Below are positions 25,265 to 33,575 of a stretch of 64,000 nucleotides of DNA, in pieces. The DNA comes from an uncultured Candidatus Peregrinibacteria bacterium. Its GTDB lineage: Bacteria; Patescibacteriota; Gracilibacteria; Peribacterales; Peribacteraceae. The stretch is taken from positions 62,001 to 126,000 of the forward strand of contig CAINVY010000013.1 of the NCBI GenBank assembly GCA_903854335.1, read 5' to 3'. The translations under genes were made by a program, and so were the position numbers. Within the stretch, counting starts at the first letter, position 1. Each line of letters opens with the position of its first letter. A model generated the notes under the pieces. The model was not told the DNA's origin. It was given only the letters and a program-made list of their open reading frames with translations, and made no database searches.

Positions 25265-25291
25265 GGCCAATTGAGCTCTGTCTCCGTGGTT
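25265..25291 (-). repeat. Partial copy of the tRNA-Asp 5' end
   Basis: Two blocks, GCCAATTGAGCT (25266-25277) and CTCCGTGGTT (25282-25291), match 25167-25178 and 25183-25192 of the tRNA-Asp gene and its flank at the same 99-nt offset, with four differing bases between them. It looks like a duplication of the tRNA 5' part and upstream flank, as in an att-type scar or a decayed tandem tRNA. A hairpin CGCGTTCG/CGAACGCG lies next to it. Confidence 0.5.
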
Positions 25292-25406
25292 TTCTCCGAG
25301 AATTTACGAGTACAGAAAGACCGAGGTCACGGATGGAGCCTACCAGAATGTTCAGGGGGGCACAATCGTTCCATAATGCACGTTCGGATCATGATAGAGT
25401 CTGCGT

Positions 25407-26327
25407 ATGAGCCTCATTTCCATCCTCCTCACGATTACAGGCCTGTGTGTCTTCGAGACAATCAGCTCGATCGACAATGCGATCATCAATGCGGAGGTCC
25501 TCGCAACGATGGATCGCAAAACGCGGCGTTTGTTCCTGGGGGTCGGTCTCTTCTTTGCTGTGATTGTCGTGCGGGGGATGTTGCCCTGGCTCATCGTCTG
25601 GGCTGTGCTTCCCAGACTCGGCTTCTTTGGTTCCTTCACCGCCTCCTTCTCCGGCGATCCTCTCGTCCATCAAGCCGTCATTGCGGCCGCGCCGGTTCTT
25701 CTGGTGGGGGGCGGGACATTCCTCGTCCTCCTCTTCCTCCACTGGCTCTTCATCGAGCCGAAGAATTTCGGTCTCCACACGGAGCGCTTCCTCGCCAACC
25801 GCGGCAAGTTGTTCATCGCGGTTGCATTCTGTTTCGTCGTTTTTGTTTCGTTGCTTTCCCTGATGCGCGATTTCCGGATGACGCTTAGCACGCTGATCGG
25901 CCTCCTCGTCTTCGTCGTTTCCCACGGACTCAAGGAGAATGCCGAGAGCGGTGAAGAGCAGCTCTTGAAGCGGAAGTATTCCGATCTGCGGAAGTTGATC
26001 TTTCTCGAAATCATCGACGCCACATTCTCCATCGACGGCGTGCTCGGCGCATTCGCCTTTACGCTCTCCATTCCATTGATTCTGCTCGGCAATGGACTCG
26101 GCGCGCTGGTCGTGCGCCAGCTGACCGTGGGCAATATCTCCCGCGTGAAGAAATACATCTACCTGAAGAACGGTGCGATGTACTCGATCTTCTTCCTTGG
26201 TCTCATTATGCTCTGCGACGCGTTCGGCATGGATCTTCCCGCGTGGATTTCTCCGATCGCCACCTTCCTCATCGTGGGATTCTTCTTCTGGAAATCGGTG
26301 AGGGGACAAGTAAGACATAAGAATTAA
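25407..26327 (+). CDS. TerC-superfamily membrane protein (DUF475-like)
   Basis: The 306-residue protein has about eight hydrophobic helices and the TerC-type motif of paired acidic residues in helices: FETISSIDNAIINAEVLATM near the N-terminus and FLEIIDATFSIDGVLGAFAF near residue 210. The related DUF475 and TerC families are implicated in metal ion homeostasis or tellurite resistance. The internal repeat of the SIDN/SIDG motif supports the assignment. TAGAGT (25395-25400) ends 6 nt before the ATG, again consistent with leaderless translation. It converges on gatA. Confidence 0.8.
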   Translation: MSLISILLTITGLCVFETISSIDNAIINAEVLATMDRKTRRLFLGVGLFFAVIVVRGMLPWLIVWAVLPRLGFFGSFTASFSGDPLVHQAVIAAAPVLLVGGGTFLVLLFLHWLFIEPKNFGLHTERFLANRGKLFIAVAFCFVVFVSLLSLMRDFRMTLSTLIGLLVFVVSHGLKENAESGEEQLLKRKYSDLRKLIFLEIIDATFSIDGVLGAFAFTLSIPLILLGNGLGALVVRQLTVGNISRVKKYIYLKNGAMYSIFFLGLIMLCDAFGMDLPAWISPIATFLIVGFFFWKSVRGQVRHKN

Positions 26328-26384
26328 GACATAAGACATAAGAAATACGATGGTCATTCCTGCATCCTCACATCTTACGTCTTA
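26311..26384. repeat. Short direct and inverted repeats between convergent genes
   Basis: TAAGACATAAG occurs at 26311-26321, 26325-26335 and 26332-26342, and its near-complement CTTACGTCTTA at 26374-26384. The first copies overlap the end of the TerC-like gene, including its stop. The arms could form an 11-bp stem and act as a bidirectional terminator between the convergent genes. Confidence 0.5.
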
Positions 26385-26402
26385 CATCTCACATCTTTCC
26401 TC

Positions 26403-27860
26403 TCATAATCCCGGCTTCCTCCCATGCCAGTCTGTCTCTTTCTGAAACGCGTGTCCGAATTGGAAGAGCAGATCTTCGCGGAATTGCGGGCCGATGAGCT
26501 GCATGCCGATCGGAAGATTTTCGGATGAGAAGCCACAGGGGATCGCAAGCCCGCACATGCCCGAGAGATTGATGGGGCAGGTGAACACATCTTCCAAATA
26601 CATTTGCAGAGGATCGCCGGTATGTGCGCCGATCTTGAATGCGGGTGTGGGAGCTACCGGCGATAGGAGTACGTCGACGTTTTCGAATGCCTCTTCGAAA
26701 TCCTGCTTCACGAGCGTGCGGACTTTTTGCGCTTTGCGATAGTACGCATCGTAGTAACCGGCGCTGAGTGCATACGTGCCGATCATGATGCGGCGCTTCA
26801 CTTCGGGGCCGAAGCCTTCGCTTCGCACCCTCTCGTAGTAGTCGAGGAGATTTTCGGGATGAGAGACCGTGTGACCGTATCGGATGCCGTCGTAACGCGA
26901 CATGTTTGAGCTCACTTCGGAGGGGACGATGACGTAATACGTCGCGATGGCGTACTTCGTGTGTGGCATGCTCACGTCCACGATGGTTGCTCCGAGACTT
27001 TCGTAGACTTTTGCCGCTTCCCGGACCGCCTTCTCGACTTCGGGATTCATGCCTTCGATGAAGTACTCTTTCGGCAATCCGACCTTCATGCCTTTCACGG
27101 GCTTGAGAAGGGCAGCGGAATAATCGGAAACGGGGGCGGGAGACGTCGTTCCGTCGAGCGGATCTTGTCCCGCAATCACCTGCAGAATCAGCGCGGCGTC
27201 TTCCACGGTCTTCGCGAGCGTCCCGATGGTATCGAGCGAGCTTGCCATACTCATCACGCCGAAGCGGCTCGTCCGCCCGTAGCTCACTTTGATGCCGGTG
27301 CAGCTGCAGAAGCTCGCGGGCTGGCGGATGCTTCCGCCGGTGTCCGTGCCGAGAGCGAAGAGACATTCATCCGCAGATACCGCAGCTGCAGAACCTCCGG
27401 ATGATCCTCCTGCGACTCGATCGGTATCCCAAGGATTGTGCGTGACGCCGAAGCAGGAAGTTTCCGTGCTCGCCCCCATCGTAAATTCATCCGTATTCGC
27501 TTTCCCAAAGCTGATGGCTCCGGCTGCCTTCAGTCTCTTCGTCGTCGTGGAGTCGAAGGGTGGGAGGTAGTCCTTGTCCCTCAGGAGGTTGGAGCAAGCA
27601 GTCGTGGGAACTCCCTTCTCACAGAAGACATCCTTGGCAAGGTAGGGGATGCCGGAGAGGGGAAGTACGAACTTCCCGGACGCATCCATTTTTTTTGCTT
27701 CAATAAGGGCTGAATCGAAATTACGATGCACAATACAATTGAGAGTGCCATCGGTGGACTCTACTCTCTTAATGCAAGAGCGAAGCAGCTCTTCTGCAGA
27801 AAGCTCGCGCTTTGCGAGAAGGTTATGAGCCTGAGTTATTGTGTAAGAGTAGGGCTCCAT
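26403..27860 (-). CDS. gatA: Asp-tRNA(Asn)/Glu-tRNA(Gln) amidotransferase subunit A
   Basis: The 485-residue protein is an amidase-signature enzyme with the Ser-cisSer-Lys triad: Lys76 in PYLAKDVF, Ser153 in AGGSSGGSAAAV and Ser177 in TDTGGSIRQPAS, with the same 24-residue gap between serines as in known GatA. It frees ammonia from glutamine, which GatB uses to amidate misacylated tRNA. The neighbouring gatC is upstream with a 5-nt gap; gatB is not in the window. The N-terminal region is typical (ELSAEELLRSCIKRVE). Confidence 0.95.
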   Translation of the reverse strand: MEPYSYTITQAHNLLAKRELSAEELLRSCIKRVESTDGTLNCIVHRNFDSALIEAKKMDASGKFVLPLSGIPYLAKDVFCEKGVPTTACSNLLRDKDYLPPFDSTTTKRLKAAGAISFGKANTDEFTMGASTETSCFGVTHNPWDTDRVAGGSSGGSAAAVSADECLFALGTDTGGSIRQPASFCSCTGIKVSYGRTSRFGVMSMASSLDTIGTLAKTVEDAALILQVIAGQDPLDGTTSPAPVSDYSAALLKPVKGMKVGLPKEYFIEGMNPEVEKAVREAAKVYESLGATIVDVSMPHTKYAIATYYVIVPSEVSSNMSRYDGIRYGHTVSHPENLLDYYERVRSEGFGPEVKRRIMIGTYALSAGYYDAYYRKAQKVRTLVKQDFEEAFENVDVLLSPVAPTPAFKIGAHTGDPLQMYLEDVFTCPINLSGMCGLAIPCGFSSENLPIGMQLIGPQFREDLLFQFGHAFQKETDWHGRKPGL

Positions 27861-27865
27861 GTGAA

Positions 27866-28162
27866 TTACCCGTGCGCGGGTGGAGAAGCGATCTGGTGAT
27901 CGATGATCGGAAGAGGACTCGTCTGAAGGAGTTCATCGGAAGATGTATCTTCGCCTCGAAGCACATCGGAGCGGAAGACATTTTCCAGTCCCGTGAGCTG
28001 TGATGTCGGTGCCACGTTCTCCGTATTCACCTCGGAGAGCTTGTCGATGTACTGGAGGATCGACGTCAACTCCGGTGCGAACTTCTCGACTTCTTCATCC
28101 GTGAGACGAAGTCGGGCGAGCTTGCCGATGTGCCGGACGGCAGCGGGATCGAGCGTGACCAT
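27866..28162 (-). CDS. gatC: Asp-tRNA(Asn)/Glu-tRNA(Gln) amidotransferase subunit C
   Basis: The 98-residue protein matches GatC, a small subunit that wraps around GatA and GatB: VRHIGKLARLRLTDEEVEKF, then ILQYIDKLSEVNTENVAPTS and VLRGEDTSSDELLQTSP. It is the first gene of the gatC-gatA pair. TATTCT lies 9 nt before the ATG on the minus strand. The divergent rnpA-yidC pair starts about 150 nt away. Confidence 0.92.
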   Translation of the reverse strand: MVTLDPAAVRHIGKLARLRLTDEEVEKFAPELTSILQYIDKLSEVNTENVAPTSQLTGLENVFRSDVLRGEDTSSDELLQTSPLPIIDHQIASPPAHG

Positions 28163-28309
28163 GTGGCGGGAAGAATAGAGGGAATATTTGAGGATTCCAA
28201 GGAAACCGAAGAGTCCAAGGAATTTGACGTGAATCCTCGCAATCCTCGGCGCCTATTTGAGCGTAGTCGAAGGATCGTCGGAAGCCTCGGAATCCTCTAT
28301 CATCTCTTC

Positions 28310-28720
28310 ATGCTTTTCCAGCGTCTGCGCGGCAGAAAGATCTGTGAGCGAGTCCTTAAGCGGGGCGTGCTTCTTCGTGGACAGACGATGCATGTGCGCG
28401 TTCTCCTCGGGACACCGAGACATCCGCATGCAGATCCGAAGAATCCAGCGCTCTACATCGGCACAATGGCCTCTACCAAGCTCGACAAATCGGCGGTGAA
28501 ACGCAACCGCATGCGCCGGCGTTGCCGCGAGACGTGGCGCATTGCCATGAAGGAGAAGGCGTGGCCCTCTCCCGTGTCATTCCAGTTGTTGATCATGCCG
28601 CGATCCTCTAGTCTAAAAGCCCCCTTCCCAGAGCTGCAGAAGGACGTTTCCCGTTTCCTCACGACCCTCCGATCATGGCCGATACCAAGCGACGCAATTC
28701 GATCCTCGATTTCTTCCTGA
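28310..28720 (+). CDS. rnpA: Ribonuclease P protein component
   Basis: The 136-residue basic protein has the RnpA core: MLFQRLRGRKICERVLKRGV at the start, central hydrophobic strands, and the signature KSAVKRNRMRRRCRETWR, which contacts RNase P RNA. It assists the catalytic RNA in 5' maturation of tRNA. TATCAT (28298-28303) ends 6 nt before this ATG, supporting it over the longer frame upstream. The 3' end overlaps the start of yidC by 46 bp. rpmH, its common partner, is elsewhere. Confidence 0.92.
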   Translation: MLFQRLRGRKICERVLKRGVLLRGQTMHVRVLLGTPRHPHADPKNPALYIGTMASTKLDKSAVKRNRMRRRCRETWRIAMKEKAWPSPVSFQLLIMPRSSSLKAPFPELQKDVSRFLTTLRSWPIPSDAIRSSISS

Positions 28721-29931
28721 TCTTTCTTCTGGTGTATGTCGGAAGTCAGATTGTTTTGAAGATGTTCTTTCCCTCTGCGCCGACGCTCGGGCAGCAGGCG
28801 GGGGCGATCCATCTTTCCGTTTCCAATGTGACCGAGGGAAACAACGCGATCGTCACCATCCAGAACTCAACGAATGCGGCCGTCGTCCTGCCGAAGCGTT
28901 GTCCGCTTCCTCCCGTCGACGTGTTCTCCGTCACGCCCGCGAGCGCGAGCGGCGAGAATCTGCAGAACATCAACGCGACGATAACGGCTGTGCCATGCGT
29001 AAATCCTCCTGTCGTGCCCGCGGGTGGGAGCGTACAAGTGAGCCTCGCTCCGTGGAAGTATTCCATCTTCTCGAAGGTGGGAACGTACGAAGTGCGGCTG
29101 CCGAATACGGGGACGGGAAAGATCGTGGGGAGTGCACCGACCGCGCGATTTACACTTCGCACGCCCGGCTTCTTCACGAAGATCTTTCGGATTTTCATCT
29201 CCAAGCCGTTTCTGAATTTCCTCATCTTCACGGCGTCGCTTCTGCCCGATCACAATCTCGGCGTCGCGATCATCGTGCTGACGCTGGCGGTGAAACTCCT
29301 TCTCTATATTCCGACACAGCACGCGCTTGAGGGACAGAAGAAAATGCAGATGCTGCAGCCGAAACTCGAGGAGCTCAAGCGTCTCTATCCCACCGATCCC
29401 AAGAAGCAGCAGGAGGAGACGATGAAGCTCTGGAAGGAACACGGCGTGAATCCGTTTCAATCCTGTCTCCCGACGCTCGTGCAATTTCCCGTGCTCATCG
29501 GTCTGCTCTACGTTATCCGCGACGAGTCGACGTTGGCGCTCTCGCGTCATCTGATCTACCCCCTCTATCAGCACTTGGGCTGGAGCTTTGGCACCATGTT
29601 CCTCGGTCTCGATCTCCTCAAGCCCGAGTACTTCATTCTCCCGCCGCTCCTCGTCATTTCTCAGTTCCTGCAGATGAAACTCGCGTTTGCGATTTCGGAA
29701 AAGAAGAAGCTGAAGGCGAACCAAATTGTGGAAGTGAAAGCCAAAAAGGGAGGGGATGCGGCCTCAGCGATGCAGATGCAGCAGAAGATCATGCTCTACG
29801 TGCTTCCGCTTATGATCGGCTTCTTCGCGATCAAATTCCCCGCGGCGGTTTCGATCTACTGGGGTGTCTCCACCCTGTTTGGCATCGGACAGCAGATGAT
29901 AGTAAACCGCGAACACCTCAGCGTTCGCTAA
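28675..29931 (+). CDS. yidC: Membrane protein insertase YidC/Oxa1
   Basis: The 418-residue protein has an N-terminal membrane helix (about 10-28), an extracytoplasmic beta-rich domain (35-160) and the conserved insertase core: FLNFLIFTASLLPDHNLGVA, TLAVKLLLYIPTQHALEGQK, a cytoplasmic segment with MLQPKLEELKRLYPTDPKKQ and EHGVNPFQSCLPTLVQFPVL. The external domain is not like the E. coli P1 domain. YidC inserts small membrane proteins with or without SecYEG. It overlaps rnpA by 46 bp, so the two are translated from one mRNA. Confidence 0.93.
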   Translation: MADTKRRNSILDFFLIFLLVYVGSQIVLKMFFPSAPTLGQQAGAIHLSVSNVTEGNNAIVTIQNSTNAAVVLPKRCPLPPVDVFSVTPASASGENLQNINATITAVPCVNPPVVPAGGSVQVSLAPWKYSIFSKVGTYEVRLPNTGTGKIVGSAPTARFTLRTPGFFTKIFRIFISKPFLNFLIFTASLLPDHNLGVAIIVLTLAVKLLLYIPTQHALEGQKKMQMLQPKLEELKRLYPTDPKKQQEETMKLWKEHGVNPFQSCLPTLVQFPVLIGLLYVIRDESTLALSRHLIYPLYQHLGWSFGTMFLGLDLLKPEYFILPPLLVISQFLQMKLAFAISEKKKLKANQIVEVKAKKGGDAASAMQMQQKIMLYVLPLMIGFFAIKFPAAVSIYWGVSTLFGIGQQMIVNREHLSVR

Positions 29932-30281
29932 CCTTGAAAATCCTGCCCTGAGCCAGTTTTCCTCCGGATGACCGCTGGCGTTAGCTGATGTCCAGCAACG
30001 ATTGTCTAGGGAGTGTCATCCTGAGTGGAGACGAAGAATAGCCACGTTCGTCCGTGATGGTTCCCTTCGTCAGGCTCAGGGCGGGCTGTGGCTCGCTTCT
30101 TCCTCCAGTTACTAACTGTGTCAGCCTGAGGTGCTTTTTGCTACGCAAAAAGCCACGAAGGCCAAGACGCGAGCACCTCACCATGACATAGACTCGTTTT
30201 CCCGGACTTCGCACGGAAGCCGCCTGCGTAAGCTGTCTGGAGCTTATTTGGCTTCAGAAAGCCATGATATGAACGCCTCCA
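29932..30281. other. 350-bp intergenic region with repeat and hairpin elements
   Basis: No coding frame is convincing here, between convergent yidC and aldolase genes. It contains TGTCATCCTGAGTGGAGACG at 30017 and CTTCGTCAGGCTCAGGGC near 30067, relatives of a CCTGAG/GTCGAAGG-type dispersed motif. A hairpin GCTTTTTGC-TAC-GCAAAAAGC (30133-30153) is flanked by TGAGGT (30127-30132) and ACCTCA (30175-30180), giving nested pairing that could act as a terminator. Confidence 0.5.
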
Positions 30282-31343
30282 TCAGGCGATCGTCACCTCT
30301 TTGCAGAGATAGACGTCCTGGATCGCGTGGAGGATTTCGACACCCTGTTCCATCGGCTTCTGGAACGCCTTGCGACCGGAGATGAGCCCCGATCCGCCGG
30401 CGCGCTTGTTGACGACGGCTGTCGTGACGGCTTGCTGGAGATCATTCTCGCCGGAGGCGCCGCCGGAATTGATCAGGCCGATCCTGCCCATGTAGCAGTT
30501 GGCGACCTGGTAGCGCGTGAGATCGATGGGGTTGTCCGTGGTAAGCACGGAGTACATCCGCTCATCGGATTTGCCGTATTTGCCTTCGGGGCTCATCGCT
30601 TTGAAGCCGCCGTTATTCTCGGGGAGCTTCTGCTTGATGATGTCCGCTTGGAGCGTGACGCCGAGGTGGTTGGCCTGGCCGGTGAGATCGGCGGAGAGAG
30701 CGTAATCCTTGTCCTTCTTGAAATCCGCGTTACGCAGGTAGCACCACAGCACCGTGAACATGCCGAGTTTGTGCGCTCTGGCAAAGGCTTGGCTCACTTC
30801 CACGATTTGGCGTCCGCTCTCCGGCGAGCCGAAGTAGATGGTCGCACCCACGCCTTTCGCGCCCATGTTGAATGCCTCATCCACCGTGCCGAACATGATC
30901 TGATCGAATTTGTTGGGATAGGTAAGGAGTTCGTTGTGGTTGATTTTCACGATGAAGGGGATTTTCGCGGCGTACTTCTTCGCGACGATCCCGAGCACAC
31001 CGAAGGTCGACGCGACGGCGTTGCAGCCTCCTTCGATGGCGAGCCGCACGATATTCTCCGGATCGAAGTAGTCGGGGTTCTTCGCGAACGACGCGCCCGC
31101 CGAATGCTCAATGCCCTGATCCACCGGCAGGATCGAGAGGTAGCCGGTCCCGCCAAGTCGCCCGTGCCCATAGAGGGCTTTGAGATTCGCCAGGACTTCC
31201 TTCGAGCGGTCGGATTCTCCGAAAATGGCTTCCACATGCGAAGGGCTCGGCAAATGCAGTCGCGCCTTGTCGATGGTCTTGCACTCGTGGTCGAGGAGGG
31301 AAGCCTGCGTGCCCAGCACGGTTTTGATCTCTTGGAAGTTCAT
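30282..31343 (-). CDS. fbaB: Class I fructose-bisphosphate aldolase (FbaB/DhnA-like)
   Basis: The 353-residue protein matches archaeal/bacterial class I aldolases: [20 protein letters not shown] near the N-terminus, [20 protein letters not shown] with a conserved lysine, [17 protein letters not shown], and the C-terminal [16 protein letters not shown] phosphate-binding loop. The Schiff-base lysine cleaves or forms fructose 1,6-bisphosphate in glycolysis/gluconeogenesis. The start at 31343 fits the family; TATCAT lies about 23 nt upstream on the minus strand, so a short leader is likely. It is divergent from cysS. Confidence 0.9.
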   Translation of the reverse strand: MNFQEIKTVLGTQASLLDHECKTIDKARLHLPSPSHVEAIFGESDRSKEVLANLKALYGHGRLGGTGYLSILPVDQGIEHSAGASFAKNPDYFDPENIVRLAIEGGCNAVASTFGVLGIVAKKYAAKIPFIVKINHNELLTYPNKFDQIMFGTVDEAFNMGAKGVGATIYFGSPESGRQIVEVSQAFARAHKLGMFTVLWCYLRNADFKKDKDYALSADLTGQANHLGVTLQADIIKQKLPENNGGFKAMSPEGKYGKSDERMYSVLTTDNPIDLTRYQVANCYMGRIGLINSGGASGENDLQQAVTTAVVNKRAGGSGLISGRKAFQKPMEQGVEILHAIQDVYLCKEVTIA

Positions 31344-31473
31344 GGGGTGGAGGAAGGAGTGCGGGAATGATACCACGATTCGAGGCGCGCCCGACGAGGT
31401 GAGTCTTCTCCTTTTATCTCCGCCTCCACATTTTTGTTGGAGCGCCGCGAGGCCATGTCTGTATGATGCCGTC

Positions 31474-32952
31474 ATGGAAGCCCCCGCCTCGTCATCGGTT
31501 CTCCGTCTGTACAACACGCTCACCAAGCGCGAGGAAGAATTCGTCTCGATCGAGAGGGGACTCGTGAAGATGTACACGTGCGGACCGACGGTCTACGGCA
31601 GACCGCACATCGGAAATTTTTCTTCGTTCCTCATGGCCGATCTCCTCCGACGGTGGTTGGAGGTGAAGGGGTATGACGTGCGACAAGTGAAGAACATTAC
31701 CGACGTCGGTCACCTCGTCGCCGACGCCGATCAAGGAGAAGATAAAATTCAGAAACAGGCGGAGCGAGAGCACATCGATCCGCTCGATGTCGCGCGCAAG
31801 TATACCGAGGAGTATCTCGTGGATGAGGCGCGACTTGGAATCGATGAACCTTTCGCGCGTCCGCGCGCGACGGAGACGATCAAAGAAATGATCGCGATCA
31901 TCCAGACGCTTCTTGAGAGAGGACATGCGTACGAGACGGAGGACGGCATCTACTTCGACGTGCACACGTTCCCTTCTTACGGAAAACTCTCGGGGAATAC
32001 TCTTGAGAATTTGGCTTCTGGATCACGAATATCGATAGACGAGAAGAAGCGCCATCCCGCGGATTTCGCGCTCTGGAAAAAGTGCGTCGGCCCCAACCTT
32101 CATCATCTTCTGCGTTGGTCGTTTCCTTCCGGCGAGCGCGTCTCGTCCACGGGTGAGGATGCCGCGGTCGGCTTCCCGGGTTGGCACATCGAGTGCTCCG
32201 CGATGTCGCGGAAGTTCCTCGGCGAACACATCGATATTCACACGGGCGGCGAAGATAATATCTTTCCGCATCACGAGTGCGAGATCGCGCAGAGCGAATG
32301 CAGTTGCGACGATGTGAATGATCGATCTCCCTTCGCGCGCTTCTGGATCCATCGTCGCTTCATCGACATGGGTGATGTGAAGATGAGCAAGAGTCTTGGC
32401 AATGTCCTCACGGTTCCGGATATCGTCGCGAAAGGATTTTCGCCGCTCGACCTTCGTTACTATTTTCTCTCCGTGCACTACCGGACGAATTTGAAGTTTA
32501 CGGAGAAGGGATTGGAAGACGCGAAGAAGGCGCGAAGAAAAATTCTGGAGTGGATGGGGGAGGTAGATGGACAGATTAAAGAAGAAAAGGAAGACAACGG
32601 AGACAAGGATGACTTCGAATTCAGTCGGGAATTCGATGCGGCGATGGACAGCGATCTCAATACGTCTGCGGCATTGGCAGTCGTTTTCGCGGCGATGAAT
32701 GCGAGCAGATCGACGCCGAATACTGCTCATCGGGCGTACCGGGAGTTCATCGATCGCGTCCGCAGGACGTTTGGTTGCTTCGAGCCGGAGGAGGAAATTC
32801 TCCCTCCGGAGGTTAACGCACTCTTAATCGAGCGCGAGGCTGCGAGGGGGGAAAAAGACTTTTCGGCTTCGGACAGCCTCAGAATCGAGATCGAAAAGCA
32901 CGGATTCACCGTATTGGACACTCCCAACGGACAGAAAATTCGCAGGATCTGA
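31474..32952 (+). CDS. cysS: Cysteinyl-tRNA synthetase
   Basis: The 492-residue protein has the class Ia motifs: [19 protein letters not shown] (HIGN variant of HIGH), zinc ligands in [12 protein letters not shown] and [12 protein letters not shown], and KMSKS in [13 protein letters not shown]. It charges tRNA-Cys with cysteine. A helical insertion [18 protein letters not shown] near residue 365 is highly charged. TATGAT (31462-31467) ends 6 nt before the ATG, a clear leaderless arrangement. The downstream 620 bp are noncoding. Confidence 0.96.
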   Translation: MEAPASSSVLRLYNTLTKREEEFVSIERGLVKMYTCGPTVYGRPHIGNFSSFLMADLLRRWLEVKGYDVRQVKNITDVGHLVADADQGEDKIQKQAEREHIDPLDVARKYTEEYLVDEARLGIDEPFARPRATETIKEMIAIIQTLLERGHAYETEDGIYFDVHTFPSYGKLSGNTLENLASGSRISIDEKKRHPADFALWKKCVGPNLHHLLRWSFPSGERVSSTGEDAAVGFPGWHIECSAMSRKFLGEHIDIHTGGEDNIFPHHECEIAQSECSCDDVNDRSPFARFWIHRRFIDMGDVKMSKSLGNVLTVPDIVAKGFSPLDLRYYFLSVHYRTNLKFTEKGLEDAKKARRKILEWMGEVDGQIKEEKEDNGDKDDFEFSREFDAAMDSDLNTSAALAVVFAAMNASRSTPNTAHRAYREFIDRVRRTFGCFEPEEEILPPEVNALLIEREAARGEKDFSASDSLRIEIEKHGFTVLDTPNGQKIRRI

Positions 32953-33575
32953 TTGTCAAAATCCCCATACAATCCAGCGAATCGGCCAATACTCCAAATA
33001 TTCTTTTGTACAAATCGTGACATTTTGCAACAAGATTTTTCATTTCTTTCACATTCCTTCTTAGCTGCAAACAGGCATGTTTTGCGCAGTAGAAACCCGA
33101 AGAAACGACTTCCCGATGCCGAGAAACGCATTTGTCTCCTTTTCTAGAGCGTAACGGATCCCTCTCTGGGGCGTTTCTATGACTGCCACCTCTGTATTTG
33201 CGAGCTTGCGTGAGGGAGAACCCCTTCGCTAGGATCATCGCTGATCCGCTCGAAAGAAGAAGGTGAGCGAGGTCATTGCGTGATCATTGTCATATAGGCA
33301 ACTTGCCCTACCACAGTAGGACAAGCATCACATCCCTCCTTATATAGGGGGATCGTGCACGGGGTCATCCTCCCTTAGAAATCCTCTATTCTTGGTGCGT
33401 TCTCTTTATATTTAAGGAGGAGAGTGCCACCTCTCAGCTCTGTCTGAGACCGGCGCTCAAACTCACGACACACGAGTGTAGAAGCATGGGGGTATGTCCT
33501 TTCTTCTCTTTTCATTCAGATCGATACGAACACCTTTCATTCCTTTCGTTTTTACTTTCTCCCTATTTCCCTTCT
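32953..33575. other. Noncoding region upstream of the S-layer gene
   Basis: No convincing gene. The right part holds possible S-layer leader signals: TATATT at 33407-33412, an AAGGAGG at 33414-33420 (a good Shine-Dalgarno match but more than 150 nt from the S-layer ATG) followed by a GTG that opens a 7-codon frame ending at a TGA. CCTCCTTATATA at 33335-33346 is complementary to the TATATT/AAGGAGG segment with a 2-nt bulge. The left part, next to cysS, is AT-rich and featureless to me. Confidence 0.4.
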
